Notes under the pieces: model-generated
Told to the model about the DNA's origin: nothing
Database searches by the model: none
The model's input: the letters and a program-made list of their open reading frames with translations, nothing else
NCBI GenBank assembly: GCA_037976565.1
Contig: CP137679.1
Span: forward strand, 27,029,539 to 27,093,538
Reading direction: 5' to 3'
Length of the DNA stretch: 64,000 bases
Source of the DNA: Mesocentrotus franciscanus
Taxonomy: Eukaryota > Echinodermata > Echinoidea > Camarodonta > Strongylocentrotidae
Translations under genes and position numbers: made by a program
In this document: piece after piece, positions 10,592 through 23,014 of the stretch
How positions within the stretch are numbered: position 1 is the first letter of the stretch
How the letters are laid out: every line of letters begins with the position of its first letter

Positions 10592-13500
10592 ATAATAGGA
10601 AACGTGCTTGCATTGTTACGAATATTTTGTAAACCTATAATTCAGTCATTCATCTACTTCAATGACAGATTTGAAATAGAAAAGTTGTAAAGAACTTCGT
10701 TTAATAAACGATTGAGTGCCCAGCATTTTAACATTAACAAAAGCAACGATGCAGATTCGGCATTTACTTACGTGACAGAAGCCGCAAGTCGACCCTCGAA
10801 GCGCATAATCATAACCTTCAATAAAGGTCGCAATGTTCTTCATGAGCTAATGATTAGTCCCTGCTACTGCTATAATGAACAATTAACGCATGCATTATAG
10901 GCTATTACGAAGGTTAATAATAACAACCAACTCATTAGGAGAAGGGTACAACATGAACAGATGTAAAACCATATAAGGTGCTCGTACTGGTGGTGTAGCC
11001 AGGCTTTTTTCACAGTAGATACAATATTATTTTAGCCCGACATAGAAAGAGGAATCTCAAATTAGGAAAAAAATATCTTCATAATACATTGATAAGTTAA
11101 AAGAGACTTGCCATACCAATAACCTTAATAATACTGTGAACTCTCGGCAACGATAATTTAATAAGAAGGAGCCGACCTTTGTAATCACGATTTACATGCG
11201 GAATCAGGAAAATACAAAATTGAGGTACTGTACGCAATAATGAAAATCATATAATAGTTGAGATTCTCAACTAATGAGATTATAAACCCTAATATTCTCA
11301 TAGGATGGTGTTAGAACGTAACCACATGCAAGATGCGCCATCGTCATGCTTCTATACCATTGTATACTGCTGATTTACTTCACTTCTTAACTTTCTGTAT
11401 ATCCCTTATTCCCCCTACTGAATGCCGAGCAAAAGAAGAAAAGAGGAAAAGAGTTTAGAAAGGAGAATACAAAGAGAGGCAAAATATTTAGAAGAAGTAC
11501 AAAAAAGGGGAATCAAAGGATAATTTGTATCTCGATCTCGATCTGATATTTTACTTGATTTTAAACCTCTCAGTTTACTTTTTTTTATACTCCGTACTAG
11601 GGAACTGAAAAAAATGGAGCAGCTAGTAACTGTACCTAGGTCGTATTTCATCAACTGGAATATTTGTTTTGTTGTTGCCTTCTTGTAACTGCACGAGGGC
11701 CTTAATCAAATAGTATTGAGCGATTTCACGGGAACAGCTTCGAGGCTATTCAAAGCAAAGATAAATACTTTTATTTGCGCTGTCGTGGTAATCTTTATTT
11801 TGTCAGAAAATATCGCTTTTAGTATTTCATTCCATATTTCTTTCTGAAGGTCAAATTATTGTGAGTGATTTCCCAATAGATCTCTTTGACGTATCCCAAA
11901 ACTATATTGAAATGTTTCTGTTTTCGTTGCCATCATATGGCGAATTTTATTTTGTCGGCAAATATCAGTCTTACTTCGAATGCTAACCGTTGGATTCGAA
12001 ATCATTCATCTCAATAATTGCCCTTCAAAAGAAGTTGTCCGACTTATACATTTGATTCTATGGAAAGGTCGAACACTCTTTGCCACCACAACAGTCCCAT
12101 TGTAATAAATTTCATGATGGATCTATTTCACTGAGTGCGCTATGATGCGGATTATATAATTAGTTACGCTTGGAAAACTAGAAATCCATGTGAATCTGAA
12201 ATTAAAGATCGATTTTCTATTCCTTCTCATAAACGGGATCGTCCTTTTTAAAAGAATAAAAAATGCGTGCAGACTTTCTTCGTCTTTTCATTGTTAATCA
12301 TTATTAATGATAAATGAGATTGACTTCCAAAATGCAAGTATTAAACTCAAAACAGAAACTGGAAATTAAAAAAAAAAGTATAATATGTGATTACAGCTCA
12401 TGGCTATGGCCTTGTTCCTCTTGGCTGGTAGAGATAAGGGTATGGAAAAAAAGAAAATGGGAGAAAATAAATGTTTATTCGAGTGGAAATGAATAAAAAC
12501 ACGATCGCAAAACTTGCAATGAACCGACCTAAGGTCTTCATGGTGCGTCACCTTTTGAAACATGTGTACATGATAAGGATACATTATTACGTAATATAGC
12601 AATACAATTGCCAGTATTTATATTGAAATTGTGTTGAATTCTCACAAGTATTTCGCATTCGTGTCATTGATTTGATTTATTTTGATTTGATTTGATTTAT
12701 TAATTTCTCTTCATGGTATTTTCCCAAAGTTATAAACTAATTACAACGTAATCATGATAATAAATAACTCATTTGATTAATACATCATTAACTTAAAAAA
12801 AACTTACATTGCAAGACTTATATAAAATAATTATGCAGAAGGATTGCCACATAAGCTAAGCTTGAAGGCGTGGCAATCCTTTTTTGTCAGAAGTAATTGA
12901 ACTGGGTTTGTTAAAAAGACTGATAATCCTTCTAACATTCTGATTTCCTCGCGGAATTCCTTAGCGATTAATTATGATGACGTTGTTTCGCGGTAGAATC
13001 GACTCTGACTCTGGAAGCATCGAGCAAAACGACCCCCAAAATGGGGGGAAAGCATGGATATCAGTTCACCTGATCAAAATATGATACTTCAGTCACACAA
13101 AGACAAGACCGACTTTACACCAATCATACAGACCAAACTAACTAACATATTAAGCAAACAAACAGACGAAAGTTGCACAAAAAACTAAAAAATAGTGGGC
13201 GTATCTTTAGCTCCATCATAATTTTAATGTAAGTGGAAATCAACTGAAAATTGTCTATAATATTAAATCCTCCGACAAAACTCATCTTACCCGATATTTT
13301 TGACATATCTTCCATTATTATTTCTTTGGAAACGCCTAGACAGCAAGTAACCGAAATATCTGCAACAGTATAGATTCACCTTTGATGTACTTTTCAATAT
13401 ACTTCTATTCTTTCATAATATAGAGGATCTTGAAGATCTCGTGCAAAAGGAAATCACTGTTTAACACACGCCCTGCCGTCCCTATATGACATGCATCGTA

Positions 13501-14020
13501 TAACGACATAGATGTGCACAACACACTTTTGGCGCCTCTTAATAGCAGCCACGTGACTCCCATACCCTTTTCCGGCGTCTCGCGTGAGAGAGCGATATGC
13601 CCATGCACGTGATAAGGTCTATTAACATTCAGTAATAACGCGCGTGTTGAAGAATTCATGAGGGTAATGTCACCAATTAGTGATGGACATGGGCGGCTGA
13701 ACCGGCGGGGGCGTAGCATCCAAATTTTTCTCCTATAAAACTAACTAGACAAATGTAATTGTTTTTCTCGCAAAATGGAAAAATTTCGAGTTTTTCTGAC
13801 TACATGTGCCTGGTTTGCCCATTTAAACAATAAATTTTACAATTCTTGACAAGGAAAATATTCCGTTTTAATCCATCTTTCACACTCAAAAGCCAACAAC
13901 ACATTCATTGTGTAGACGAATGTTTCGATGAAAATACCATAAATATTTGCAAGACATAACACTTTCAATATGTAGTTAAATTATATCGATTCGAATATCC
14001 TAAATATTAGCAAGATATAT
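10591..14020. other. No gene seen; one hairpin
   Basis: About 3.4 kb of AT-rich sequence. The only structure noted is the hairpin at 12839-12881. A 104-codon frame at 13405-13719 (minus) has no domain signature. Confidence 0.5.
12839..12885. other. Perfect 12-bp hairpin followed by T6
   Basis: AAGGATTGCCAC at 12839-12850 pairs with GTGGCAATCCTT at 12870-12881, with a 19-base loop, followed by a T-run. It could be an RNA terminator-like or small MITE structure; function is unknown. Confidence 0.5.
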
Positions 14021-15232
14021 GAAGAGCTTAATTCCAGAGGGGGTTTAATCCACAGCTGACGAAAATTGATATTTTAGATAACACATGAGAATCAAATGCT
14101 CTAAACTGAATTTATAGAAAAAATATTTTTCGAAAGGTAGACAATTTCGATTACAAAATTTCATTTCATTCCAAAAGGAGCTAAATCAAAACTCGTTTAA
14201 TTCCCAAAGGACTTACATCCACTGTGGCGATTACGATATTTTTCTTCATTTGAACGATATCTCTTACAGCTTAGTTTTACAATTTTTGTTGAATATGGTG
14301 CAGAAAATAGTCAAGACGACCGGTGCAAAATTTCAATAAATTAACATAATTTATTAAAATTACGTTAACACATATTTATAATGTAGCTCCTTTTGGAATG
14401 AAACACATGGAAGTGTTTATTCTAGAGAAAAAATTATTTCTTTAAACAAAAATTAAATAACCAATAATCATTAGAAAAGAGGATAAAATATGCTCTACAA
14501 GCAGTATTTGATTAAAGGTAAAGACCAGTTTTGGAAACGCCCCTCTCTCAAAAAAATGAAATGGAAGCTCTCTTTACCAATCATGTGAAAGAATATGTTT
14601 TGACTAATACCTGATGATACAAATTTTGCCGGGAAAGTCAGGAAACCGCCTACTAATTGATATATTTGGTAAATAATTTTATCTATTGGGACCAAATAGA
14701 TATCGCGCACGTGGTCGAGTAGTCCCATATACATCTTTCTGTGTACAGTGCTTGTAACTTTACCGGAGACTGGGCCAAATTTCTTATCATTTTGATGATT
14801 CCAGAACCTTGCAGTACATACCAATACTTATATGCTAGATGATCAACCTTTTCTGATCGATTCCACAATGTTTCTTTCACAATGCAATCGCATGACCAGA
14901 ACTGGTCTTTCTCTTTAATGTGTTTCGTATGGAATTTAAATTCTTACAATGGGTTAAACGTGCAAAAAGACACGGTCGACCAAAGTTTTATAGATACTTT
15001 TTTAAACATAATTTTCAGTTTTGTGGATTTAGCCCCTTATGAAATCCCCCCAATAATTCATTGCTAGATTTGTTTAAAGACGATACAAATTATAAAAGGT
15101 AATACTCCTACCATTTACAACAAACCTTGCAAGAGAAAGTGGTAAATTATAAATCCTTGATTTACTATTTTAACAAATAGAAAGAACGCTGAAAGTGCAT
15201 TTAGCCCATTTTGGAACGAAACTAAATTGCTA
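14021..15232. mobile_element. Diverged relative of the 6137-6962 foldback family
   Basis: It begins GAAGAGCTTAATTCC and contains degenerate copies of CCAAAAGGAGCTAAATC in both orientations (14160-14220, 14383-14405, 15019-15035, 15195-15230). A partial 360-bp-family MITE (14715-14914) lies within it. Confidence 0.5.
14715..14914 (+). mobile_element. TTAA-type MITE, 360-bp family, 5'-truncated
   Basis: It matches the right half of the family (TACATCTTTCTGTGTACAGT, AATGCAATCGCATGACCAGA) and ends at TTAA (14915-14918). The left half is missing. Confidence 0.7.
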
Positions 15233-15426
15233 TGTTTTCGAACTTGTTCAGCATCAAATCGCATGGCAAGAACACAACTTTATCATAAATAATTCATCAT
15301 TGGTTGCGTGGCTTTCAGTTTACCGGATAACATGACTTTCATAGTATGGTCCTTTTGCCTACGACAGAAAATCAATATCTACTATCCGTTGAATAATATT
15401 TGAAGATGGAGAGATGTAGAGGGGAA

Positions 15427-15483
<57 letters not shown>

Positions 15484-15604
15484 AGAGAAGGGGAGGGCGA
15501 GAGAGGGAGAGATAAAGAGAGAGAGAGAGAGTGAGAGAGTGAGATGGATGAGGAGGGAGAGAGACAGAGGGGGAAGAGACAGAGAGAGAGAGAGAGAGAG
15601 AGAT
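15427..15604. repeat. (GA)n microsatellite
   Basis: Long purine tract on the plus strand with GGGA and GAT interruptions. Confidence 0.95.
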
Positions 15605-15876
15605 TAAGCAAGTTTGCAACAATGTTTCTGAGGAGGGTGAGGGTTTTTTCTTCTTATACTCAGGCATTTATATTCTAAGCCTACAAAAATAAACCCCTTC
15701 TCGGTAAGAAAATAAAGGCCTACTTAATTTGTCAAAGAAAGGAAAGAGCATTTTGAAAAAGTAAGAGATTGGGCAAGCAAATTGAGAGAAATTGAGTAAT
15801 AAAGTATACTATAGAATGTAAGGAGAAATGGAAAAGAGAGTGTAAGAGTGATGTAAGGGAGAAAGGAGAGAGAAGG

Positions 15877-15945
15877 AAGAAGAAGAAGAAGAAGAAGAAG
15901 AAGAAGAAGAAGAAGAAGAAGAAGAAGAAGAAGAAGAAGAAAAAA
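15877..15945. repeat. (GAA)n microsatellite
   Basis: More than 20 GAA units, within a wider purine-rich region reaching about 16100. Confidence 0.95.
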
Positions 15946-17018
15946 GGGAAAGATGGAAAGAGAAAAAAAGAAGGAAGATAGGAAGAGGAAAAGAATTAGA
16001 GGGGACGGGAGAGGGAAAGAGGGGGAGAATTATTAAAGACAGATGAAAAGGGACAGAAAGAAATAACGGAGAACGAAATAAATAAAGTATGAATGAAAGA
16101 GATAGTGGAAGCGCTAAAGCCAAGGGACGTATATGGTGGATTGCAAAAAAGATGTGAACGTCTTGCGGTCACTTAACTGAACCGGTTATTTTCTACCTGA
16201 ATAATGGGGAGATTGACAGACTCCCCTAGCCGGCCCAACGGGCAGGAAATGCATCCCTTTCTCAAGAACAAATTCATCCCAGATATTAAAACTGTATCCT
16301 TTGTATCCGCTGTCCTTTGAGCATCTAATGACGTAAGAGAATTGACCAACTGTTCGTGAAAATTTGTAAAGGGACAGGTAAATCGTCGTCGGACAACATT
16401 TTATTTGCAAGCCTCCAGCTTTCACTACTTGTTTTCGTATAGAGCGTAGTCTGCATATACGTGTCAGTGACCTTTCGTCGCGTCCATCTTCTCTCTCATT
16501 CTTTCTCTCCATCAAGATTTTTTCTTTTTTTCGCTTCAATGTTTATAATTATGATTATATAATTCCCTTTATTTCTATACCAATTCTCTTTCTATATATT
16601 CGTCTTTTTCTTTCTCTTTATTACGTTGTTTGTGTTTTGTTTTCTTTCACGTTCTTTTCTCGTTCCCTTTATCTCTCTCTCTCTCTCATATTTACATCTC
16701 ATCTCGTTCTCTCTTTACTGATATTTCTTTCCTTTACTTCATACGTATGATCGTCAGCATACATTGTACATTCGTAGGTTTGTCATACTTATTCTCATGA
16801 TTTAAAAAAAAAACATCATCATGATTACATTGATTTCCTCTAATATTATCAAAAAAACCTGGAGCTCAAAATCAGGGTCTAAAGAATCGACATACTTCAA
16901 ACAAACCTTTTGATATCCGTCCTTGAAGATGGGGATTTTGTTTGAGCTATTCCAATCAATTTGAGACAGCAATATATCCATACCTATATTTCTTTTAATC
17001 CGTGAGCTATCCTACAAG
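15946..17018. other. No gene seen
   Basis: Purine-rich then pyrimidine-rich flanks (16500-16740), otherwise AT-rich. Confidence 0.55.
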
Positions 17019-17022
17019 TTAA

Positions 17023-17186
17023 AGTCCGTCTGCACTAGCTTGGCCAGGAGGGGTTATCTCATCAACTTAGCTCTCAATATTATTAACATAATAAAAGGAG
17101 GATAATGGGGGACCAACGGGTACCGGCCGCTTAGGCATTGTTTTCAATATAGAGGAGCAAGTAGCTACAAGTAGTGCAGTGGGGCT
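17023..17186. mobile_element. TTAA-flanked 164-bp MITE
   Basis: It lies between TTAA at 17019-17022 and 17187-17190. Ends are AGTCCGTCTGCACTAG and, reversed, AGCCCCACTGCACTAC. It is homologous over its length to 44442-44629. Confidence 0.75.
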
Positions 17187-17394
17187 TTAATAATTTTTAT
17201 CTTTTGTCTTCACTTGAACCAACCCAACAAATAAAGTGCGTGGAGCTATAGGTACGAGTGAAGGAGTTTAGGGCCCTTGTGGGTTCATGATCCATTAGAT
17301 ATAAAAACAGGTGTAATGCTATAATTGCATTTTGTGAGGGGGCTGTACGATGAAGGAAGGGGGAGAGTAGTGAGATGGAAAGAGAGGGATGACT

Positions 17395-17407
17395 AGGAAC
17401 CGAATGG

Positions 17408-17449
<42 letters not shown>

Positions 17450-17605
17450 GAGAGAAAAGGAGGAGACGCAGGGGGATATATAGAGAGGGAGAGTGAGAGA
17501 AAAGGAGGAGACACAGGAAAGAGGTAATAAAGAGAGTAGGAAGGGAAAAGTAGGCGATGTAAATGGAAAGGGAGATAAAAGAAAGAGAGAGAGAGAGAGA
17601 GGGAA
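17395..17605. repeat. (GA)n microsatellite region
   Basis: GAGA tracts at 17412-17458 and 17580-17602 in a purine-rich stretch. Confidence 0.9.
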
Positions 17606-17639
17606 GGAGGATTTCGAAATTTAAATACAATATTTCCTT

Positions 17640-18280
17640 CCCTGAAAAAAGAAAGGTTTGATGAATAGTAATGTTTATAATTCAGTATGCATGACAATTG
17701 ATAAATCATTTTAAGAGAAGGAAGATTTAAAGATACTATGTCCCTTTTGCAGCCAACATCAAATTCTGTAGAACTTTGCAAGAATTATGAATATGTCATG
17801 TATGTCTTGTGGAATTTAAACGTTAGCAGTGTCCTAAATTCAAATTATGCAAGGAAACCCGTTTACTTGCTAGACTTCACTGTCAGACACTATTGAGTGA
17901 CTGACTGGCTTTTTTCTTCTTTGGTAATAACATACATAAAATGAGCTGTAAAGGGTACATGAGCATTTGTCTACATCAATAACCCACTTCTTGTAATGGC
18001 CAAAATTAAACTGATTGAATCTTTGCGCAGCACAAAACGTACGACCATTCGGTACAATGGTCTGAAAATCAGACTATTACTTACTGACTCGGTAGCACTT
18101 AAGTCGTTTCGACAACTAATAGTCGTTATTTTCCCACTTAAAGACATTTTCAAGCCCCCCCCCTTTATTAGGGAAGTTCTAAATTAGTATTATCTTTCAA
18201 ATGCCGTTGGAATTTAACCTTTTCATTGTTTTGGCCTGCAAATGGGACATAGTACCTTTAAAGGAGAAAAATACAAATTT
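17640..18280. other. No gene seen
   Basis: AT-rich; overlapping small frames on both strands near 17971-18187 show no domain. Confidence 0.5.
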
Positions 18281-18281
18281 C

Positions 18282-18420
18282 ACATAGAGATATAGATAGA
18301 TCGGTAGGTAGGTAGGTAGGTAGTTAGATAGATATATGAATATATAGATACATAGATAGATAGATAGATACATAGATAGATACATAGATAAATAAATAGA
18401 TAGATAGCGATAGAGATAGA
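18282..18420. repeat. (GATA)n/(GGTA)n microsatellite
   Basis: Includes GGTAGGTAGGTAGGTAG at about 18303-18320 and repeated ATAGATAGATA. Confidence 0.9.
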
Positions 18421-18963
18421 AAGGAAAAGAAAGTTGAGAGATAATAAGATTAAGAAAAGAGCATTTTTAAATGGACGCGGGGCTTTTCAGGCACTCTTTT
18501 ATTCAATAGTAAATGGTTCATGTTAAATCCCTAGCTCTGGGAAAATTCCTCAGTAGAAAAAAAAATGTGTTTCATGTTTAACAACTGTATATTTGAAAGG
18601 TGTACATGGATAAAATTTGCGTCACTGTGACTTACTAAAAGCATCGTGAATAAGGGAAACGTGTTTTCATGGATAACGAATTGAAATCCGGTAGATTGTT
18701 TTTCTGCAGTTCTAAATATAAATATCCTCAAAATAGCACTTGTTTGTATCCAAATCTGTGTACACGTGTGGAACCAAAAGGAAAGACTTTATACTGTTTA
18801 CATGAATCATATAGGTATACCGATGATTCTGGTCGGTAATATTAATGACACCAGCAGCAAATAGCATGCATGTCGATGATTAGGACTTTCCCTAATTTCT
18901 TTCTTGTCCAGTTCAAAGTTGGCAACATTATGAAGACTAATATGATACTATCCTCTCCCCTTC

Positions 18964-19175
18964 CGTGGAGCTGTTGTGGTTTAGTGGTTCATTCACTTGA
19001 CTCTCAATCTAAGGGGTGGAGGTTCGAATCCTAACCCTGCATGAATGTCCTTTGGCAAGACTAATCCACGTTTGCCTCTCTCCACCGGGGTGAGAATGGG
19101 TACCTGGCAACTGATAAGGTAAATAACAATTGCAGGCCCATGGGAAGAGCAGTATTTTAACTCGGTTGATTAAAA
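18964..19175 (+). repeat. tRNA-derived SINE, same family as at 2225-2465
   Basis: The tRNA-like head (TGGTTTAGTGGTTCATTC, GGTTCGAATCC) is followed by TGTCCTTTGGCAAGAC and GGGTACCTGGCA. The head differs from the copy at 2225-2465 while the body is shared. Confidence 0.7.
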
Positions 19176-19403
19176 TTGATACTAATGTGGCTACCCTGCG
19201 TAAACAATACCAAATTATAATGCAAATTTATTAATCGAGTATTATTATTTTCTTTGCACGTGTCTTTGGAAGAGGGAAAGAGTAAGTTTACACACATCGC
19301 AAGTTTCAGCTATTTTCATATGGACTGGATTAAATCCTACAGATCCTACTGTTTCGACAGGAGGGCGCTCTACCCGACGATTCAACATGCCTTCTGTTTA
19401 TTA

Positions 19404-21236
19404 GGTGGGCTGTATATAATACAGACCACCTTATGTTTTCGTTAGAATTGCCTTTATTATTATTTATTTATTTATTTATTTATTTTTCTTATTTCCACCC
19501 ACTTTTTTGTTAGCAAGATAATTTTAAAATGGCTCAATCAAATGCCTTGAAATTTGGCACACATATGTATAGGCATATGGAAAAATCAAAATAACGTTTT
19601 CAACCTTGACCTTGACTGATGACGTCATCTAGGCGCCATTTTGTAAAATTTTCTGAAAATCTACTCATGATCATATCTTCATAACGAAAAGTCGTTTCTC
19701 ATTCATATTTATCATGATCAAGGTCAATATCCGTCCGGTCAATTTCAGGTCAAAAACGCGCGCATGCGTACGTTCGTGCGTTAGCGCGCGCGCAAAATTT
19801 CAAAATGTTCCAAATCGTCTCAAATTCATTTTGGATACGTTTCAGGCCATTTTAAGCATTTTATAAAAAAATCGCGCACACGCACATGCGCGTGCGTTTT
19901 CGCGCGTTACACCATTACACAACATAGAATCGCCATTTTTTTTCCTTCATGATATTTCCCATATTTTTCGAACAATTTGATACCATGTTTATCTCTTTAT
20001 GACCATTAATAACAAGATGAGCGTCAATTCAAGATAAATGTACGTGCGCGAGAGCTCTTGTAATACATAGCATATATGGGCAAAAACATGCCTATACAAA
20101 ATTCATTGTAACTCTTCAGAATGGATGGGAACTCCAAATTTTTTTGATGTTTAGATAGAGTATGAGTTGGAGATATGATTTCATGTCTCATTTGACCCTC
20201 AATTAACTCATGACGTCATCATAATGGCCTCCGAACTCAAAATTTCAATTTGCATATTATGACGTCAGCATATTTTTGGAAAATTGATTGTATCTCTGTA
20301 AATATTGATCGATTTTCTTCCAAATTTTGATATGTTCTAGCTGAGACAATTTCTACAAATGCAGTCGCCACGATTTTCATTTTGACAAAGGCATCATGGC
20401 GTATTTTTGCGATTAAAGGAGGCATGTCAATTTTTCACATTTTGCGTGTATTCTCTATGGGACATGACTTTTTCTCAAAACTGGATTCTACATTCCAGTC
20501 TTTTTGAGCAATATCTCGTTATTTTTGCTTGTTTTCTGCCAGCTTCGAGTATGTTGTAGCTGAGACAATAAGCTATCACAGGTGTGCCCTTTATTTTTCG
20601 ATCAGATGCCGGGATCATGCTCATATTTCACTTGCAAAGTGGGATTTGAGAATTCCATTTTCCGTTCACGTGTAATGTCTATGTGGATTATTTTGGTATA
20701 GTGGTCATAGCACTTGCCTCCCATTCCGGCGACCCAAGTTCGATTCCTGGTGGGTCAATTTTTTTTTTTTTTTTTTGCCGTCGTTTTGAATTTGATTTTA
20801 TGATCTTCTTCGACTATTATAACATATTATCATATACTATCACAAACAATGTAATAAAATGCCTAATTTTGCGTGTTATATCTATGGGAGAAATATGTCA
20901 ATCGTTTGAGTACAACCTTATGGGAAATCTGAGTCCTTGTCGTGTATTAATTTTTTATCCATAGTTGGATAGAGTATGAGTCGAAGATATGATTTCTTAT
21001 AAAAAACAAAATCTAGAAAATGCATATTTCATTTTGATATTTAGATTTGAGGATCAAAGGTCAAATATACTGTACATGGTTTCTCTAAAACCATGCATTG
21101 TATAGACTTGAAATTTGGCACACTAATAGACCTGAATATGGATTATTTCAAAAAATAAGGTCAAATCATGCCAATGCTATCTTAACTACTTAGTATGTCA
21201 CTAAACATGTGTGGCATGCATTTGGAACAGCCCACC
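19404..21236. mobile_element. TA-flanked 1.8-kb element with hairpin left end
   Basis: Ends are GGTGGGCTGT and ACAGCCCACC, flanked by TA (19402-19403, 21237-21238). The left end alone can fold: GGTGGGCTGTAT pairs with ATACAGACCACC (11 of 12). The interior holds CG-rich alternating segments (GCGCGCATGCGTACG region near 19760) and repeated GACGTCAT motifs, but no long ORF. It is probably a non-autonomous DNA transposon. Confidence 0.6.
20684..20778 (+). repeat. tRNA-Gly-like sequence with a T-run
   Basis: It reads TGGTATAGTGGTCATAGCA, then TTGCCTCCCATT (CCC in anticodon position) and GTTCGATTCC, followed by about 15 T. The A- and B-box spacing is tRNA-like, but the acceptor stem does not pair, so a pseudogene or SINE head is more likely than a working tRNA. 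It lies within the 19404-21236 element. Confidence 0.45.
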
Positions 21237-21943
21237 TATACTTGTTATTAACAAGTATTACATGTCTAGTTCTGATTTGAATTCAATTCAATTTTTCTGA
21301 ACTTCTTGACATGAATGGTAAACATAAGACATGAGTTCAACGGCCCAGCTAGTGGGTCCATCGATGCAAAGAGATGGAAACGATAAGACAGGTGGTAGGA
21401 AATGTCGATTTCATGAGAGTTTGAACCGCAACGGCCAACGCCAAATCGTTGAAGTAAATATTGAGGAAAAATAAATATCATGCGACTGTACCTAATTCGA
21501 GGCAAAGACACTGTCATGATACCTACCCGACTCTCGCCTGCCCCCCTCTCTCTCTTTCTCTCTCTCTCTTCCTTCTGTCTCTTCCTCTCTCTCTGTCCAA
21601 CCTCTTCTCCATGCACCCCCAAATAACTCTCTCTCCTTCTTCCCTCCTCTTTTAGTCCCTATTTCATCCCCTCTCGTTTTCTCATTTTCTCTGAATGTCA
21701 TGAAAGTTGGGTGATGCAGTTTCACACCACAAACGTCCATATTACTTCTTTATAATTATCCGCAACAGATCAAATTGGACATGCTATTCCCAATATTTTT
21801 CTTACACCACGTCGCAATTAAAAGATGTTCAATTATAATTATAAGCGTTAACGAACATTTGAAATGGAAAGAAGCCGAATATAATATGAACAAAATAATG
21901 GTGATGTGATAATATGGTCCATAGTGTGTAGTCAATGAGCCAG
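21237..21943. other. No gene seen; (TC)n at 21545-21600
   Basis: Contains a CT-rich tract and otherwise unremarkable sequence. Confidence 0.55.
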
Positions 21944-22132
21944 GAACACGGTCGTAACTATTTTCGAAACATCAACTCAAGGGCGATTTCAATACTCTAT
22001 TGTATTTCCCACAAAAATCATTTTCGGGTTACGTAATTCGTCATTGTCATGTTTGCACATTTCAAAATGTGATATACAAGGCTATTGAAATTGTCTTAGG
22101 TTGAAGTTTCGAAAGTAGTTGCGATCGTGTTC
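21944..22132. mobile_element. MITE with about 45-bp inverted ends
   Basis: The left end GAACACGGTCGTAACTATTT pairs with the right end read in reverse, GAACACGATCGCAACTACTT, and the similarity continues through TTTCGAAAC and CAATTTCAATA. A related copy is at 42090-42249. Confidence 0.65.
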
Positions 22133-22849
22133 AGAATAAACAAAAAGCCCGCCCTTGAAAATTATTACTATTCATCGTGAATATTCATATACGAGAGCCT
22201 TTATCCTTCCCATCATATATTGCTACGAGTGTTATTACTTTATAGTTGAGCTAACTAAAAATATAATTTCTTGACATGTTTGTAGTATTCCAAACTCCCT
22301 TCAAAACAATCGAAATTATCTCGATGTGAACGGAGCTTTGAATACCACTTGGGGGTATCGGATCTATGGCGGGAAAATGTGTTCGTTGCAAGCGTTACAA
22401 GATTGTTACATGATCCGTAAGCCCTGGAGAGGCTAAAATATCGACCTTGAAAATAAGACGATGGAGAAAAGACATTGCATAGGCGGAACAAATTATCGTA
22501 CAAGATGAAACAAATATAATTATGAAAGAAGATAATCCTTTAAACCCGCGGCTTTTTCAAAAAGCGAACATCAGCCTCGATTTCAAAGCTAAATCATTTT
22601 ATTTTTTTGAAATGAATAGGAGAAAGATAGCCTATGGTGAGAGGGTGGATGGTGAAAAACATGTGCATGTAATATATTTATTAAAAAAGGATACTGATAC
22701 AAACACATGTGCCTCCTAAATACTTAGCCGATGAGAAAATCCTAACCCCATTTCTTATGACATATTTTTTCTTCATTGTCATTCGATCTGACAGAAATTT
22801 AGACCTCTATTCCTCTAATGTTGGGAAAAGAATTTTGCCCAGCACTAGG

Positions 22850-23014
22850 TTAATTATGTATCCAACCAACTTTGGGCATTTTGTTTACCCAGCTCGAGTA
22901 TTATATTTTCCTATTAGGGTAAAAATATAGAATAGTTACTTCAAAATGGGCAAAATATTAACAAAGTTGGATTTAAAAAAAAAATGCCCAAGGTTGGGTG
23001 GATACATAATTACC
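22850..23014. repeat. Inverted repeat, about 32-bp arms
   Basis: TAATTATGTATCCAACCAAC then TTTGGGCATTTT (22850-22883) is inverted at about 22977-23014. It is probably a small foldback or MITE. Confidence 0.55.

Noticed and set aside
20684..20778. Functional tRNA-Gly(CCC)
   Set aside because: The acceptor stem does not pair and the sequence lies inside a transposon-like element.
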